Assembly (NCBI GenBank): GCA_024362935.1
Contig: JANCRA010000032.1
Coordinates: 2,666,001-2,730,000, forward strand
Reading direction: 5' to 3'
DNA length: 64,000 nucleotides
From: Setophaga petechia
Lineage: Eukaryota; Chordata; Aves; Passeriformes; Parulidae
The notes under the pieces are model-generated. The model ran no database searches and was not told where the DNA came from. It saw only the letters and a program-made list of their open reading frames with translations. Within the stretch, counting starts at the first letter, position 1. The number at the start of each line of letters is the position of its first letter. Position numbers and translations under genes: made by a program. Positions 26,201 to 33,900 of this stretch are shown in pieces.

Positions 26201-26759
26201 TATAATATATTGAGAATATTTTTAATGCTGATTACAAGATTCAGTGGATCACAAAGTATTAATCTAGGAATTAAGCAATAACCTTGAAAAGCAATTTTAG
26301 TCTGCTCAGTGAGAAAAGACCTAAATTAGGATCAGTTGCAGCTCTGTGAAGGAAACGATTTCAAATTAAATCAGTGTTTTCCACAAGAATTCCAACAACT
26401 TGTGCCTGGCCTGTTTAAGTTGACATGACAGTACTGTGAGGCATCCCTGACAGCATTCCATTCCCTCCTGGATCTTGTTGCATAAAAAAGTTAGCTGGTT
26501 ACAAGATGCTATTAAAATCTTATTTCAAGCCCCTGAAAATGCTGAAAACATGTAACAGCTCTTGGAAAAAGGTGAAGAGAAAGGCAGAAAGTGTTCTCTA
26601 AACAAACAAATTCACTTCTATTAGAGAGCTAAGGCATAGAAGCTCAAGAAGCCTCAGCACTTTTCCTTCACCAGGGAAGAGCGAAATTATACCTGAATTG
26701 TCCTCTCCATCTCCTTCCCCCTCTCTCATCTTAGGGTCCATTGTTCTTGAGGAACTCAT
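2069..26759 (-). CDS. CRACDL: CRACD-family actin regulator, probably CRACDL (KIAA1211L) orthologue; ten coding exons, 956 aa
   Basis: Spliced CDS: 26759-26693, 25736-25571, 22630-22495, 22128-21964, 21343-21275, 18091-17864, 16157-14597, 5038-4839, 3211-3079, 2214-2069. It totals 2871 nt, 956 codons plus TAG. Every junction has AG/GT borders and matching phase, and no internal stop occurs. Visible order: acidic N-terminus; basic block KKKSKFKSFKKFFGKKKRK (residues 24-42); SHDSIFI and FSQENISDRI (about 90-118); SEDDGLPRSPPEMSLLHE (about 152-169); DNSAAKHKL (252-260); a Ser/Glu-rich stretch without coiled coil (278-797) with KPPLPKKP (747-754); EPAW (819-822); LRTNSLSHYVP (about 898-908); terminal WSDMPQIIK. 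The family (DUF4592) includes CRACD, CRACDL and KIAA1210. CRACD binds and inhibits actin capping protein; the role here is inferred. Length near 960 aa and lack of CRACD's Glu/Arg coiled coil favour CRACDL over CRACD (about 1230 aa) or KIAA1210 (about 1700 aa); those lengths are from memory. Confidence 0.85.
2215..3078 (-). other. Intron 9 of the CRACDL-like gene
   Basis: Between exons 9 and 10. It contains an (AATA)n low-complexity tract at 2861-2918 and nothing else recognisable. Confidence 0.8.
2861..2918. repeat. AATA-type simple repeat
   Basis: Interrupted runs of AATAAATA and AAATAAAAT over about 58 bp inside intron 9. Confidence 0.85.
3079..3211 (-). CDS. CRACDL: CRACDL-like exon 9, LRTNSLSHYVP
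   Basis: Length 133 nt, phase 0 in and phase 1 out (residues 865-908). The acceptor is CCTCTCTGTGCCTAG and the donor is CCTG|GTAAGA. It encodes GPVKQQWSKPSHVAPKTTSE, then a Lys/Glu-rich segment and SLLRTNSLSHYVP. The frame is closed by stops just outside the exon, so it is not seen as an ORF. Its phases fit exons 8 and 10 exactly. The basic-TNSL stretch corresponds in position to the KANTLP element of CRACD. Confidence 0.88.
3212..4838 (-). other. Intron 8 of the CRACDL-like gene
   Basis: A 1.6-kb intron. Small open frames on the plus strand (for example 4055-4436) have no recognisable similarity. No repeat family identified. Confidence 0.75.
4839..5038 (-). CDS. CRACDL: CRACDL-like exon 8, first PxW motif (EPAWISIARQKQRG)
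   Basis: Length 200 nt. Two bases complete the Glu codon split with exon 7; the exon ends in phase 0 (residues 798-864). The acceptor is AATAATCTGTCAACAG; the donor GAG|GTATTT is weaker than the others. The motif TEPAWISIARQKQRG matches the conserved PxWxxxAxQKQ element near the C-terminus of CRACD/CRACDL proteins. A highly charged Lys/Glu tail follows. The intron separating it from exon 7 is about 9.6 kb, so a small additional exon between them cannot be ruled out. Confidence 0.9.
5481..5617. repeat. Two-copy tandem repeat, period 70 bp
   Basis: The block starting CAGCAGCAGCCCATGCCT at 5481 recurs at 5551. Both units continue with a C/T-rich stretch and share CACCCCTTTAGGA near their ends. 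The copies differ by several substitutions and a small length shift, so the duplication is not recent. Confidence 0.85.
7034..7590 (-). mobile_element. Old degraded CR1 LINE 3' fragment
   Basis: In plus-strand reading the order matches inverted CR1 3' sequence: AAGGCTGGAAGAAATCTCAA, then CTCCCTGAGCAACCTATTCT (cf. CR1 CCTGGGCAACCTGTTCC), GCATTTGAAGACTTAGACCA, and later a TGGTCAGAAGTGGCACTTGA segment resembling the usual 'CCCAGAACTGGACAC' stretch. Divergence is high, so the limits are approximate. A 23-base T tract interrupts it. Confidence 0.6.
7226..7248. repeat. T23 homopolymer
   Basis: Uninterrupted run of 23 T within the old CR1-like sequence of intron 7. Confidence 0.95.
13216..13254. 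repeat. TA/CA microsatellite
   Basis: The interval reads as TATATATACATACACACATA followed by GATATATATATAT, a mixed dinucleotide repeat in intron 7. Confidence 0.85.
14597..16157 (-). CDS. CRACDL: CRACDL-like exon 7, large low-complexity central exon
   Basis: Length 1561 nt, phase 0 in and phase 1 out (residues 278-797). The acceptor is TATTTCTTTTTTACAG and the donor is CCTG|GTAAGA. It opens with RTQSESLTDLSCTPEEEEED, a conserved family start, and continues as a Ser/Glu/Pro/Lys-rich, probably disordered region. The segment SPFQVKLRSTSLSSKYEDNS lies toward the C-terminal part, and the proline/lysine stretch KPPLPKKP is at 747-754. There is no Glu/Arg-rich coiled coil like that of CRACD. Reading through the donor would add only six residues before a stop at 14579-14577. 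Confidence 0.93.
16158..17863 (-). other. Intron 6 of the CRACDL-like gene
   Basis: A 1.7-kb AT-rich intron. It carries a two-copy 27-bp tandem repeat at 16784-16837. No other feature recognised. Confidence 0.8.
16784..16837. repeat. Two-copy tandem repeat, period 27 bp
   Basis: Unit 1 starts AAAAGTTTATAAATTCATAT at 16784, and unit 2 starts AAAAGTTAACAAATTCATAT at 16811. The two differ at only a few positions. Confidence 0.8.
17864..18091 (-). CDS. CRACDL: CRACDL-like exon 6, DNSAAKHKL motif
   Basis: Length 228 nt, phase 0 at both ends (76 codons, residues 202-277). The acceptor is TTTGTTTTTTCAG and the donor is CAG|GTATAT. The Ser-rich first half leads to PPELSAFLDNSAAKHKLSIK and then PRNQRSSRMRKFSQ. 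LDNSAAKHKL followed by a Lys/Arg-rich tail is present almost unchanged in CRACD family members and is one of the firmest identifiers of this gene. Confidence 0.93.
18092..21274 (-). other. Intron 5 of the CRACDL-like gene
   Basis: A 3.2-kb intron. A stretch around 18500-18550 (GTCCCTTCTAACTCTACAAT) could be a CR1 end but is too short to call. Plus-strand open frames at 19656-20094 show no recognisable protein. Confidence 0.75.
21275..21343 (-). CDS. CRACDL: CRACDL-like exon 5, 23-codon cassette ending GSEEEEQ
   Basis: A short 69-nt exon, phase 0 at both ends (residues 179-201). It has a strong acceptor (CTCATTCCATCCCACAG) and donor CAG|GTAACT. It encodes FSDSHKHLSSLSLAGTGSEE plus EEQ. It is too small to stand out as an ORF. 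It was recognised from its splice sites, its in-frame fit between exons 4 and 6, and its Ser-rich then acidic composition like its neighbours. Because it is symmetric, skipping it would leave the frame intact. Confidence 0.85.
21344..21963 (-). other. Intron 4 of the CRACDL-like gene
   Basis: A 620-bp intron with no recognisable internal feature. Confidence 0.8.
21964..22128 (-). CDS. CRACDL: CRACDL-like exon 4, PPPPFG and SEDDGLPRSPPEMSLLHE
   Basis: Length 165 nt, phase 0 at both ends (55 codons, residues 124-178), with a consensus donor AGA|GTGAGT. The chosen acceptor (CACACTGAAG) gives LKLQPTMKLGPPPPFG, continuing naturally from IRDLQ of exon 3. An alternative AG 12 nt further in would remove LKLQ and keep the frame. 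The pyrimidine tract is poor, so the exact 5' border is the least certain of the gene. The SPPEMSLLHE segment is family-typical. Confidence 0.85.
22129..22494 (-). other. Intron 3 of the CRACDL-like gene
   Basis: A 366-bp intron, the shortest in the gene. It contains a short A-run near 22420-22432 and nothing else seen. Confidence 0.8.
22495..22630 (-). CDS. CRACDL: CRACDL-like exon 3, SHDSIFI / FSQENISDRI motifs
   Basis: Length 136 nt. One base completes the split Glu codon of the previous exon, then 45 codons end exactly at the donor CAG|GTAATT (phase 0). The acceptor is ATATTATTCTAG. The peptide GSRALSHDSIFILETGQEP and the following ARPVRVFSQENISDRIRDLQ are the most conserved signature of the family's N-terminal domain. 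The same SHDSIFI motif occurs in CRACD. Confidence 0.93.
24970..25048 (+). mobile_element. CR1 LINE 3'-end fragment
   Basis: The sequence TGGCAGAGAGGCTGGAACTG is followed by GATGATCCCTAAAGACCCTT, CCAACTCATACCATTCTGTG and GATCTGTG. This is the avian CR1 3' end in sense orientation (GATGATC..AAGGTCCCTTCCAACC..ATTCTGTGATTCTGTG). Confidence 0.85.
25252..25278. repeat. Perfect 12-bp inverted repeat, 3-nt spacer
   Basis: GGTTTATATCCT at 25252-25263, spacer GGT, then AGGATATAAACC at 25267-25278. Confidence 0.9.
25571..25736 (-). CDS. CRACDL: CRACDL-like exon 2, basic KKFFGKKKRK block
   Basis: Length 166 nt, entered in phase 1 and left in phase 2. The acceptor is TTCTTCACTTAG and the donor is the consensus GTAAGT. 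Residues 23-78 include KKKSKFKSFKKFFGKKKRKE, a lysine/phenylalanine-rich block that is a hallmark of the CRACD/CRACDL/KIAA1210 N-terminus. It is followed by a Ser-rich linker and the acidic YDSEDELE end. The basic block could act as a nuclear-localisation or acidic-lipid-binding patch; this is inference. Confidence 0.93.
25737..26692 (-). other. Intron 1 of the coding set (between exons 1 and 2)
   Basis: A 956-bp AT-rich intron with GT/AG ends. No repeat or other feature recognised. Confidence 0.8.
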
Positions 26760-26769
26760 GTGGCAATCA
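26693..26769 (-). CDS. CRACDL: CRACDL-like exon 1 of the coding set (start codon exon)
   Basis: Minus-strand acceptor with a good pyrimidine tract (TTGTTCCTCCTTTAG) ends at 26770, and the donor GTATAA starts at 26692. The first ATG is at 26759-26757, giving MSSSRTMDPKMREGEGDGED and then NS before a split Gly codon (phase 1). The ATG context is weak (C at -3), whereas the second ATG at 26741-26739 (M7) has A at -3 and G at +4, so translation could begin there. The frame stays open upstream through the acceptor (D-C-H before M1), so an upstream coding exon cannot be excluded. Because this exon begins at a splice acceptor, at least one further 5' exon must exist beyond 26770. Confidence 0.82.
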
Positions 26770-28107
26770 CTAAAGGAGGAACAAAACCTTGTTAGTTGTA
26801 TCAACAAAATAGCAGTACTTCACTATACATGTGTACACATACTTAAGGCAAGTTGCTGAAATATAGATACAGAATAGAATATTATGTGTATGCTTACATA
26901 ATATGTCTACATACATGTCTAAATATATGTGTGTGTATATTATATATAAATATACATAATATATGAAAATATCCCATATGGTACTTATTAGGCTGTAGAG
27001 AGGTATAATAGATTACACAGACTATTTCCACTTTCAGAAGACAATAGTACATGACAGTTTAGTCAACCAGCCCCTCCTGTCTCACAACTGACTTTGGTGA
27101 ATTCTTGAAGCTTCTAAAAATATATGGTAGGATAGGTGGGCTTCTTTGATTCTCCCTTTCTCAGCTCATTCAGGTCCAGAGACAAAGTGACAGCACATGA
27201 GCAAGTGTACAAGTAACAGTAGTAGAGAACCCCACATATATTTTCCCTTATTTATGTCCAATTTTAAGTATTCTGTAGATTACGGTTTTTCTTCTTTCTA
27301 AAGAAACTTGGGGAAAGGTAGTGATTCTTTCCATTCCTTTCTTTTCAGATAGATAACAGAGTTAGGGAGAATTAGTAACAGAGAAATACAAGTAAAAATA
27401 AAAAAACTGATTTTCTAATTTTCTTCTCTCTTCTTTGCTTTTCAGAGTGAAATATTACTTTGCTTATTAAGGTTCCTAAACTAAAAAATAATTGCAAAAC
27501 TGCACATGTCCAAACTCTGAAGACAATTTATTTGTAATTTAAATTATATTTCTGGTGCAGTAGCCTGTTTGTGCTCTCTTTTCTTCATCTGGAGAGCCAT
27601 AATTTCATGGTCAAGGGAGAAGAAAGTCATGGATGCCATTGATTGGATAGTGAGTTAAATGCTGTAGAGTCACTCTTTGGGCTGTAACAGAGGCAGATGC
27701 TCATGCCACAACCTGAATGGGAGGGTGAGTAGACTGTGGCTGTTTTGGTCCACTGAAGTACCTTAAGAAATAAGGCTTGTGAATCCAACAAGCTAGTGAA
27801 ATGGAAATGAAACCTTTATTACTCAAATCTAAAACACAACACATCACCTGAGCCATCTGCAGCCACCTGGGCTGGGCCACAGTGCAGGGCTGCAAGACAG
27901 TGACAGCCACAGCAAAGACACCTCTACTGGCTGGCAGCTCCAGGGCTGCTGCACCAGCCAGACCCACAGCTTGGGTGTGAAACACCCCCTGCCACCACCC
28001 ACCAGGTACCAAATCAGAATTAACACAAACATGAGGGTGAGCAACTTTTGGTCAAGGGTATCTGTCCGGAGTATGGAGAATTAATAAGGCACTTACCCTA
28101 GGAAAAA
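26770..28107. other. 5' flank or long 5' intron, proximal part
   Basis: The exon at 26769 begins at an acceptor, so sequence from here upstream is intronic until an unknown 5' exon. The interval contains a TA/TG microsatellite (26922-26965) and a comparatively GC-rich block at 27841-28010, followed on the minus strand by AATAAA at 27820-27815. No gene recognised. Confidence 0.6.
26922..26965. repeat. TA/TG microsatellite
   Basis: Mixed AT and GT dinucleotide runs: ATATATGTGTGTGTATATTA, then TATATAAATATACATAATAT. Confidence 0.85.
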
Positions 28108-28114
28108 ACAAATG

Positions 28115-28306
28115 GATGAGGGTGGTGAGGCACTGGAACAGGTTGTCCAGAGAAGCTGTGGATGCCCCACCTCTGGAAGTGTTCAAGGTCAGGCTGGATG
28201 GGGCTTTGAGCAACCCAGTCTAGTAGAAGGTGTCCCTGCCCATGGCAGGGAGGTTGGAAGTAGGCGTTCTTTAAGGTCCATTTCAACACAAACAATTCTG
28301 TGATCT
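28115..28306 (+). mobile_element. CR1 LINE 3' fragment, sense orientation
   Basis: It reads TGAGGCACTGGAACAGGTTG, CCAGAGAAGCTGTGGATGCC, then GTGTTCAAGGTCAGGCTGGA, TGGGGCTTTGAGCAACC and ends AACAATTCTGTGATCT. This is the standard bird CR1 3' UTR in sense orientation with its terminal octamer-like end, about 190 bp. Confidence 0.95.
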
Positions 28307-30962
28307 AGGATACCTTTATTTTTAAAGTAAATGTCCACTGGGAGGTGACAGATAAATATGTATTGTGGGCTGTGGCATACCCAGTCAATTGTTAAACAGG
28401 GTGTCTCAGATTCCTGCTGTCACGTTGCAGTAGCAATGGCAGGAATGTAAATCAGTATCTTTAAAGCTTCAGCTGTTATATGCATGCCCTGTAGCATCTA
28501 TAAGCTACACACATCCAGAAGTGGGATTCTACAGTCTCTGTATAAATTGTGGATGACATAACTCATATCCCCATCTGTGGTTCATTGGCATCAGCCTGCT
28601 GCATTCAGCTGCACTCAGGTGAGAGTATATTATTTTTTTATCCAAATGTTTGTATACCATACTTCACTAGTTCTCAATAGCAAAGCCACTGGGAGATAAA
28701 CTCCCACACAGTGACAATGTTTGTTGGAAACATGCAGGCAAGTATAAACATATTCCCTCTGGCAAAATTCAATCAGATAGTATATTATACTCCTGACAAA
28801 CCAGAACTATGTTCCTGTCTCAAACCTTGGCAGCCAAATTTCTAGAGAATAAAACCAATTTAAAAAAAAGATAGCTCCACCATAATGCATGCAAAGATTA
28901 GTGTGATTTATTTTGTGACATCTGAGGTCGCAAAAAGTATTTCCACTGGATGCTTCAAACATTGAGGGACACTAATATGTGACCAGGGGTACAGCATAAG
29001 TTTCCTCACTTAGAGGAAACAGAAGGACATTGAACCTTGAATGGGCTCTCTTCTTGCTGGTCGAGCATTTTGAAGCAGCAAGATCCTAATTCCTTTTCTT
29101 TCTTCATGCAGCGATTCTTCAGGCACACCACATTTTTGCTGTTTCCTCACATTATTTAAGAATGTGTGTCTTACCCAGAGGAAGGCAGCCCTCCACTACT
29201 GTGACTCTTGAAAGAGTACAGGGCTGGAGCCCTGGCTTGTGAGAAGGAAGGAAGTGCTTGGCCACTACCTGTGCAGATGTATGTGGTCCTCATATTCCAT
29301 CACCCCTGGAATCCTGGGGATTTGGTTATGTGGGGAAATGGAATTCCTCAGTTAAGGGAAGATGCAAGTCAATGTGCAGCATTTTTTTATATAAGTTATT
29401 CTGGATATGACCCATCCTGGGCCAACGCTGGCCTGTTGCTGAAGGAGCTGTTCCATCCTCAAGAGCAAGATAAAACAGTTTTAAAAAACATGTGGAGTTG
29501 ACCTACGGGCAAGGGGAAGTTGGGCTGTCTGGCCTCACATTGATCCTGGCTGGAATTGTTATAATCAAAGAGAGATAACTCCCAAAGTGTGATTAGAGCT
29601 TGTGAGGAGACAAGTAAATTGAACTAAAGTACAGGAATGTAGACAGAGACCAGAGTAACATAAAATGAGTATTAGAAAAGATTGTAATGGGTACTGTTGA
29701 GATACAGGGGAATGACTCTCCAGAATCTTAATAATATTTTATTGTTATTTATTATAATAAAATATAGTAGCAGGTGTATTTGTGGACCCAGATGGCTCTG
29801 ACATCTGCAACTATTTTAAGGATCACATGTCAAAGAGAAAGGTTCACGTGACAAAGAGAAAATCAGAAAGATACTATATTACCTGGGGGTTCTAAATTTG
29901 TCCAATATGTAAATTATCTGTTACTTGCCAGCAAAACACACAAAGACTGTTTGAAATATACCGTTTTTCCATGTACTGCTTTATCCAGGGATTTCTTTGT
30001 TTAAGGACCTTCTTGAGATATGCCCAACTCAGGTTGTAATGCTATTAATAAAAAGTACTTTAAAAATGCTTTTACAGAGGAATCTGCCTTTCAGTTTATT
30101 GATTGAGCAGAAGCCTAATTGAACCCAGTTATTGTTCTGGCATGTGTAATTTCTATAACACCAGGTCCCACCACTGCTCCCAGCATCATCCCTAGACAGC
30201 TCAGTGTCACCTGGAGAAAAACCTGGCTGCTTTGCTGTGAGAGGGCTGCCCAAGAGACCTGGGCTGTGTTCGGGGAGGAACGTTGTCCAGGTGAGATAAC
30301 TTTGGAGTGAGGTAGAAAGCAACCCAAGGTGTGGGTCAGAGGCACCTGAGTGCAGGAGACAACAGGCACAAATACTGGTGGCCTCAACCTCCTGTGCAGG
30401 AGCCCAGAGACTCCTTTACCCTCAGCAAGGAAATGGTTATTTTAAATTATGGTAAATATATCCTGTAAGTTTGGTTTGGGTAAGCAGTACTGGCTTTGTG
30501 GTGGGGTGACAGTAAGGCTTTTAATAAAAACTGCCTCTCAACTCATCATGCCATTATGAGGATTTAGTTTTCAGTTCAAAAGACAAGTTTCCAGCCCAAA
30601 CCCAGGGCTGGGTGTGCCTGTCCCAGGCCAGTGGTGGCTGACACAGAGGAGCAGGTGACAGCAGCCCTTGCAGCAGTCACTGTGTTGTGCAAACACACAC
30701 CATGACAAGGGCAGCGAGGTGCAGCCTCCCGCCCCATACCGAGGATGCAGGAAGAGTTTTGTGCCTTCTGTTACCAAAGGGAGATTTGTTTGTTTGCATC
30801 TAGGGATGAATGGGCACATGCTTCCTTAACTGAGAAGGGCAAGGGGTGGGGAGGAATCAGCAGGCAGCAGAGAGGACTGCAGGAACTTGCAAAATGCTTC
30901 TGGGCAGTGTGCTGGTGTTCAGGTTTTCAGAAAAATGCTCAAAAGTCAACAGATTCATTTTT

Positions 30963-30998
30963 AGTGTTTGCTCAAAACCCTGGTTTTGAGCAAACACT
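30963..30998. repeat. Perfect 17-bp inverted repeat with 2-nt spacer
   Basis: AGTGTTTGCTCAAAACC at 30963-30979, spacer CT, then GGTTTTGAGCAAACACT at 30982-30998. All 17 pairs match. It could extrude as a cruciform or fold as a tight hairpin in RNA. Confidence 0.95.
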
Positions 30999-33900
30999 GA
31001 AGCTGACACTTAGCCACTTACTTGAGCACTTTTCCAAGTGATGGTTTGCATTGGAGCAGAATCCCAAGACAGTGTGAAGCAATACTGGCCCTTGCTGAGC
31101 ATCCAGCAGCTGCCAGAGATCCTTCTGTGATGCTCTGCAAGCCAAGCACTGCCTGCCTTAGTGTCTTACCAAATCTAGCTGTAGGCAATCACATCCATTT
31201 CTACCTCAAAATTTACTGTATTGTTTTTATTAACATGGGGGAAACTGGGCTTCCTTTCAAATGCTTCCTTTGGTGAAAACCACCAGGAGATAATCCTATT
31301 TTTTTCCCAAATATATAAACTCAGAGAACCACACCATCTATATCTTCCCTTTTTCTTTCAGTATAATGTATTTTAGCAGTATCTTTAGGCAGATTTTCAA
31401 TCTTTCAAGCCTTTTCCTCAACATCTGCAACAAGCTCTCCAGTATTAATACTTTCATCATAGGAAAGATTTGATTAAAACATGATACTTAAGAGCAGAAA
31501 CAAAAAAATCCAGAGTTTATCCTTGATATGACTGTAACTGCTTGTCATTTCCCTGATGTAAACCGAGATTGCACTTTTTGCTCTGGAGCCAAGTTTTTTC
31601 ACTCTTAAAGCTTTGTTTAAGATCTACAATGGTCTACAAGCTTAAGAGCTGTGCAGAGAAATACTGGCAAAATCCAGCAGCTTTGAATTTGGCACCCGCT
31701 GGGATGGGTGGCATTCATTGTGCATTTATGCTTGGATCCAGAGGCTCAGCTGCTGAGTTTTCTCATTTCCAGTTTCCCCAAGGATTTACTGAAGTCCATC
31801 ACTTAATTAAATCATCCTGTGATCTGAAAACTCAGCAGGATTTTCATCCTAAAGAAGCAACCTGCATTGCTTCTCCCTTGTTAGCAAGGGCAAGATTTAC
31901 CACTCCACAGGCAGTCACACCCTTTTCCTCTTTTTTTTTTGCCATATTGTATGTGCAGTACTTTTCACAGTGGAATACCAAAGATATTTGGTTTATCAAT
32001 TTATTATGAGCTTTTATAAGCCAAATAGAATGTCTGATGACAAATTGCTAAATATTACCTGTTTATAACAGTATTTTTGCTATATTGGACTTTTCCCAGC
32101 AGGGACTTTTTACACTTTCCTTCTTCCTTCCTAGGTCCTTTCTAGATAAGCTGAGACACAAGAAATACATCTGAGACTATGTCACTGCAGAAAATAGAGA
32201 TGGAATATAGCAGCACAACAAGTTTTTATTTCCCTTCTTATCCCTTCCAAATGCCAGTACACCCAAAAGAGGATATCCAAAAAACAACAACAATTTGCAT
32301 CTTTCATTTCTCTTCTGTATAAGAATATCCCTTTTCTAGAAGAAACACGAAGAGTTAAAAAATCTGAATTTGGGGAAATTATTTCACATGGGATGAAGAG
32401 CTGCCCTTTTCTCAGAACATCATAATATACACTAACATTCCCTCTGATATTACACAGCCTTGAAGATTTGAGGGGGAAAAAAAAGAAGAAAATAAAGCAG
32501 GGATTCTGGGGATATAATGAGATACTCAGAGATACTCCTCTAGCTGAGAGACTAACCAACACAAAACCATCCTAAGTGCCAGGAGCAAAAACTGAGGCAG
32601 CCTTTTCTCATCCTCCCCCTCTCAGAGGACTCAGACCTGAAATGAAGGCACCATCCAGAGGCCACACAGCCTCGTCCTGTCACTTGGACTGCAGAAATGG
32701 GACAGGTCACAGTCTCCAGAGGGAGCAAGCCCAGAGTGCCTGCCATGGTCCTCTGCCACCCCAGGCACATTGGCAGTGCTTTCACAACCCTGGAGGCACT
32801 CCAGCCCTCTGAAATGTGCATCAGCAAGGGCACCACCTGGACACTGCCCCAGGGCACCATGCCTTGGCATAGCACAGGTTCAAAAGTGTGTTGTGATCTC
32901 CTGCCTCCCACACAAAGCTTTGTCTCTGCAGCCAGGGGAGACCTTGTGCTGAAAACTTGGTGCAGGGTGTGGCAGAAGGAAGTGTAGGGCAGCAGGCAGG
33001 TATTTATACAGCTCAAGAAACCCTGCTGTTCAACACACCTCTCTGCTCAGACATCCTCCTGCTAACAGAGATCATGGTCCCCTCCTTTCACACTCTCAAA
33101 CAACTTTCAGTGCTCCCAAGTGACAATGCTTGAGCCTAGCCAAAACTAAATCTCTCGCAGTATGTCCAATTATGAAATAATTTCCAAAGGGCAGCCATCA
33201 TCTTGAGCTTTGCTTTCTAAGATAAATCACCTGCAAGAGGAGGTCTAAAAAGCATAGGGAAGTCCTCCCCCTGAGCTAGTACAGCACATATGAGCCCAGG
33301 TATTAGGAGTGTCCACATGAGTGAGGAGGAGGTCTCTGGGAATCTCATTAGTTTGTATAAACACATCCAAAAAGCTCATAAAAAAGACAGGAGAATTTCA
33401 TAACAACTGCAACACCATTTCCAAAGCCATACATTTTCCTGCTTCAGACCTCTCATTAGGCCAAAAGAATTTCACTTTTCATTTTTTATTTGGCCTCCAA
33501 TTTTTAAACCAAGGGAATAAATGCACCTGAGTGCATGCTTACATACACACAGCCATCCTAGCTGCTTTATCCAGAGTGCCAGCACCTGGTCATTCTGCCT
33601 TTCTACCATATGCCAGCACCTCCACAGTATATATTCTAGCTGTGTCCCCATCATTTGTAAATTATTAAAAATAATTTAACCCAGAGAAGAGATTTTCTGA
33701 GACATTTTCTGCACTGGTTGGTACTACCAAATCTAAATAAAATATCAAAAAATAAACTTCATGCCAAATCAGGAAAAACACCCACTCTTTCACTTTTTGT
33801 ATACAACTTTGCCTTTTGTTTTCAAAATTGGGCAGACAATCATCTCCTTCCATTTTGTTCAAATGGTGTGTATCAGTAAACAAAAAGTATTGCTTTGCAA

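Noticed and set aside
30029..30387. Overlapping open frames on both strands around 30.1-30.4 kb
   Set aside because: Mutually overlapping frames without recognisable sequence; probably locally GC-richer chance ORFs.
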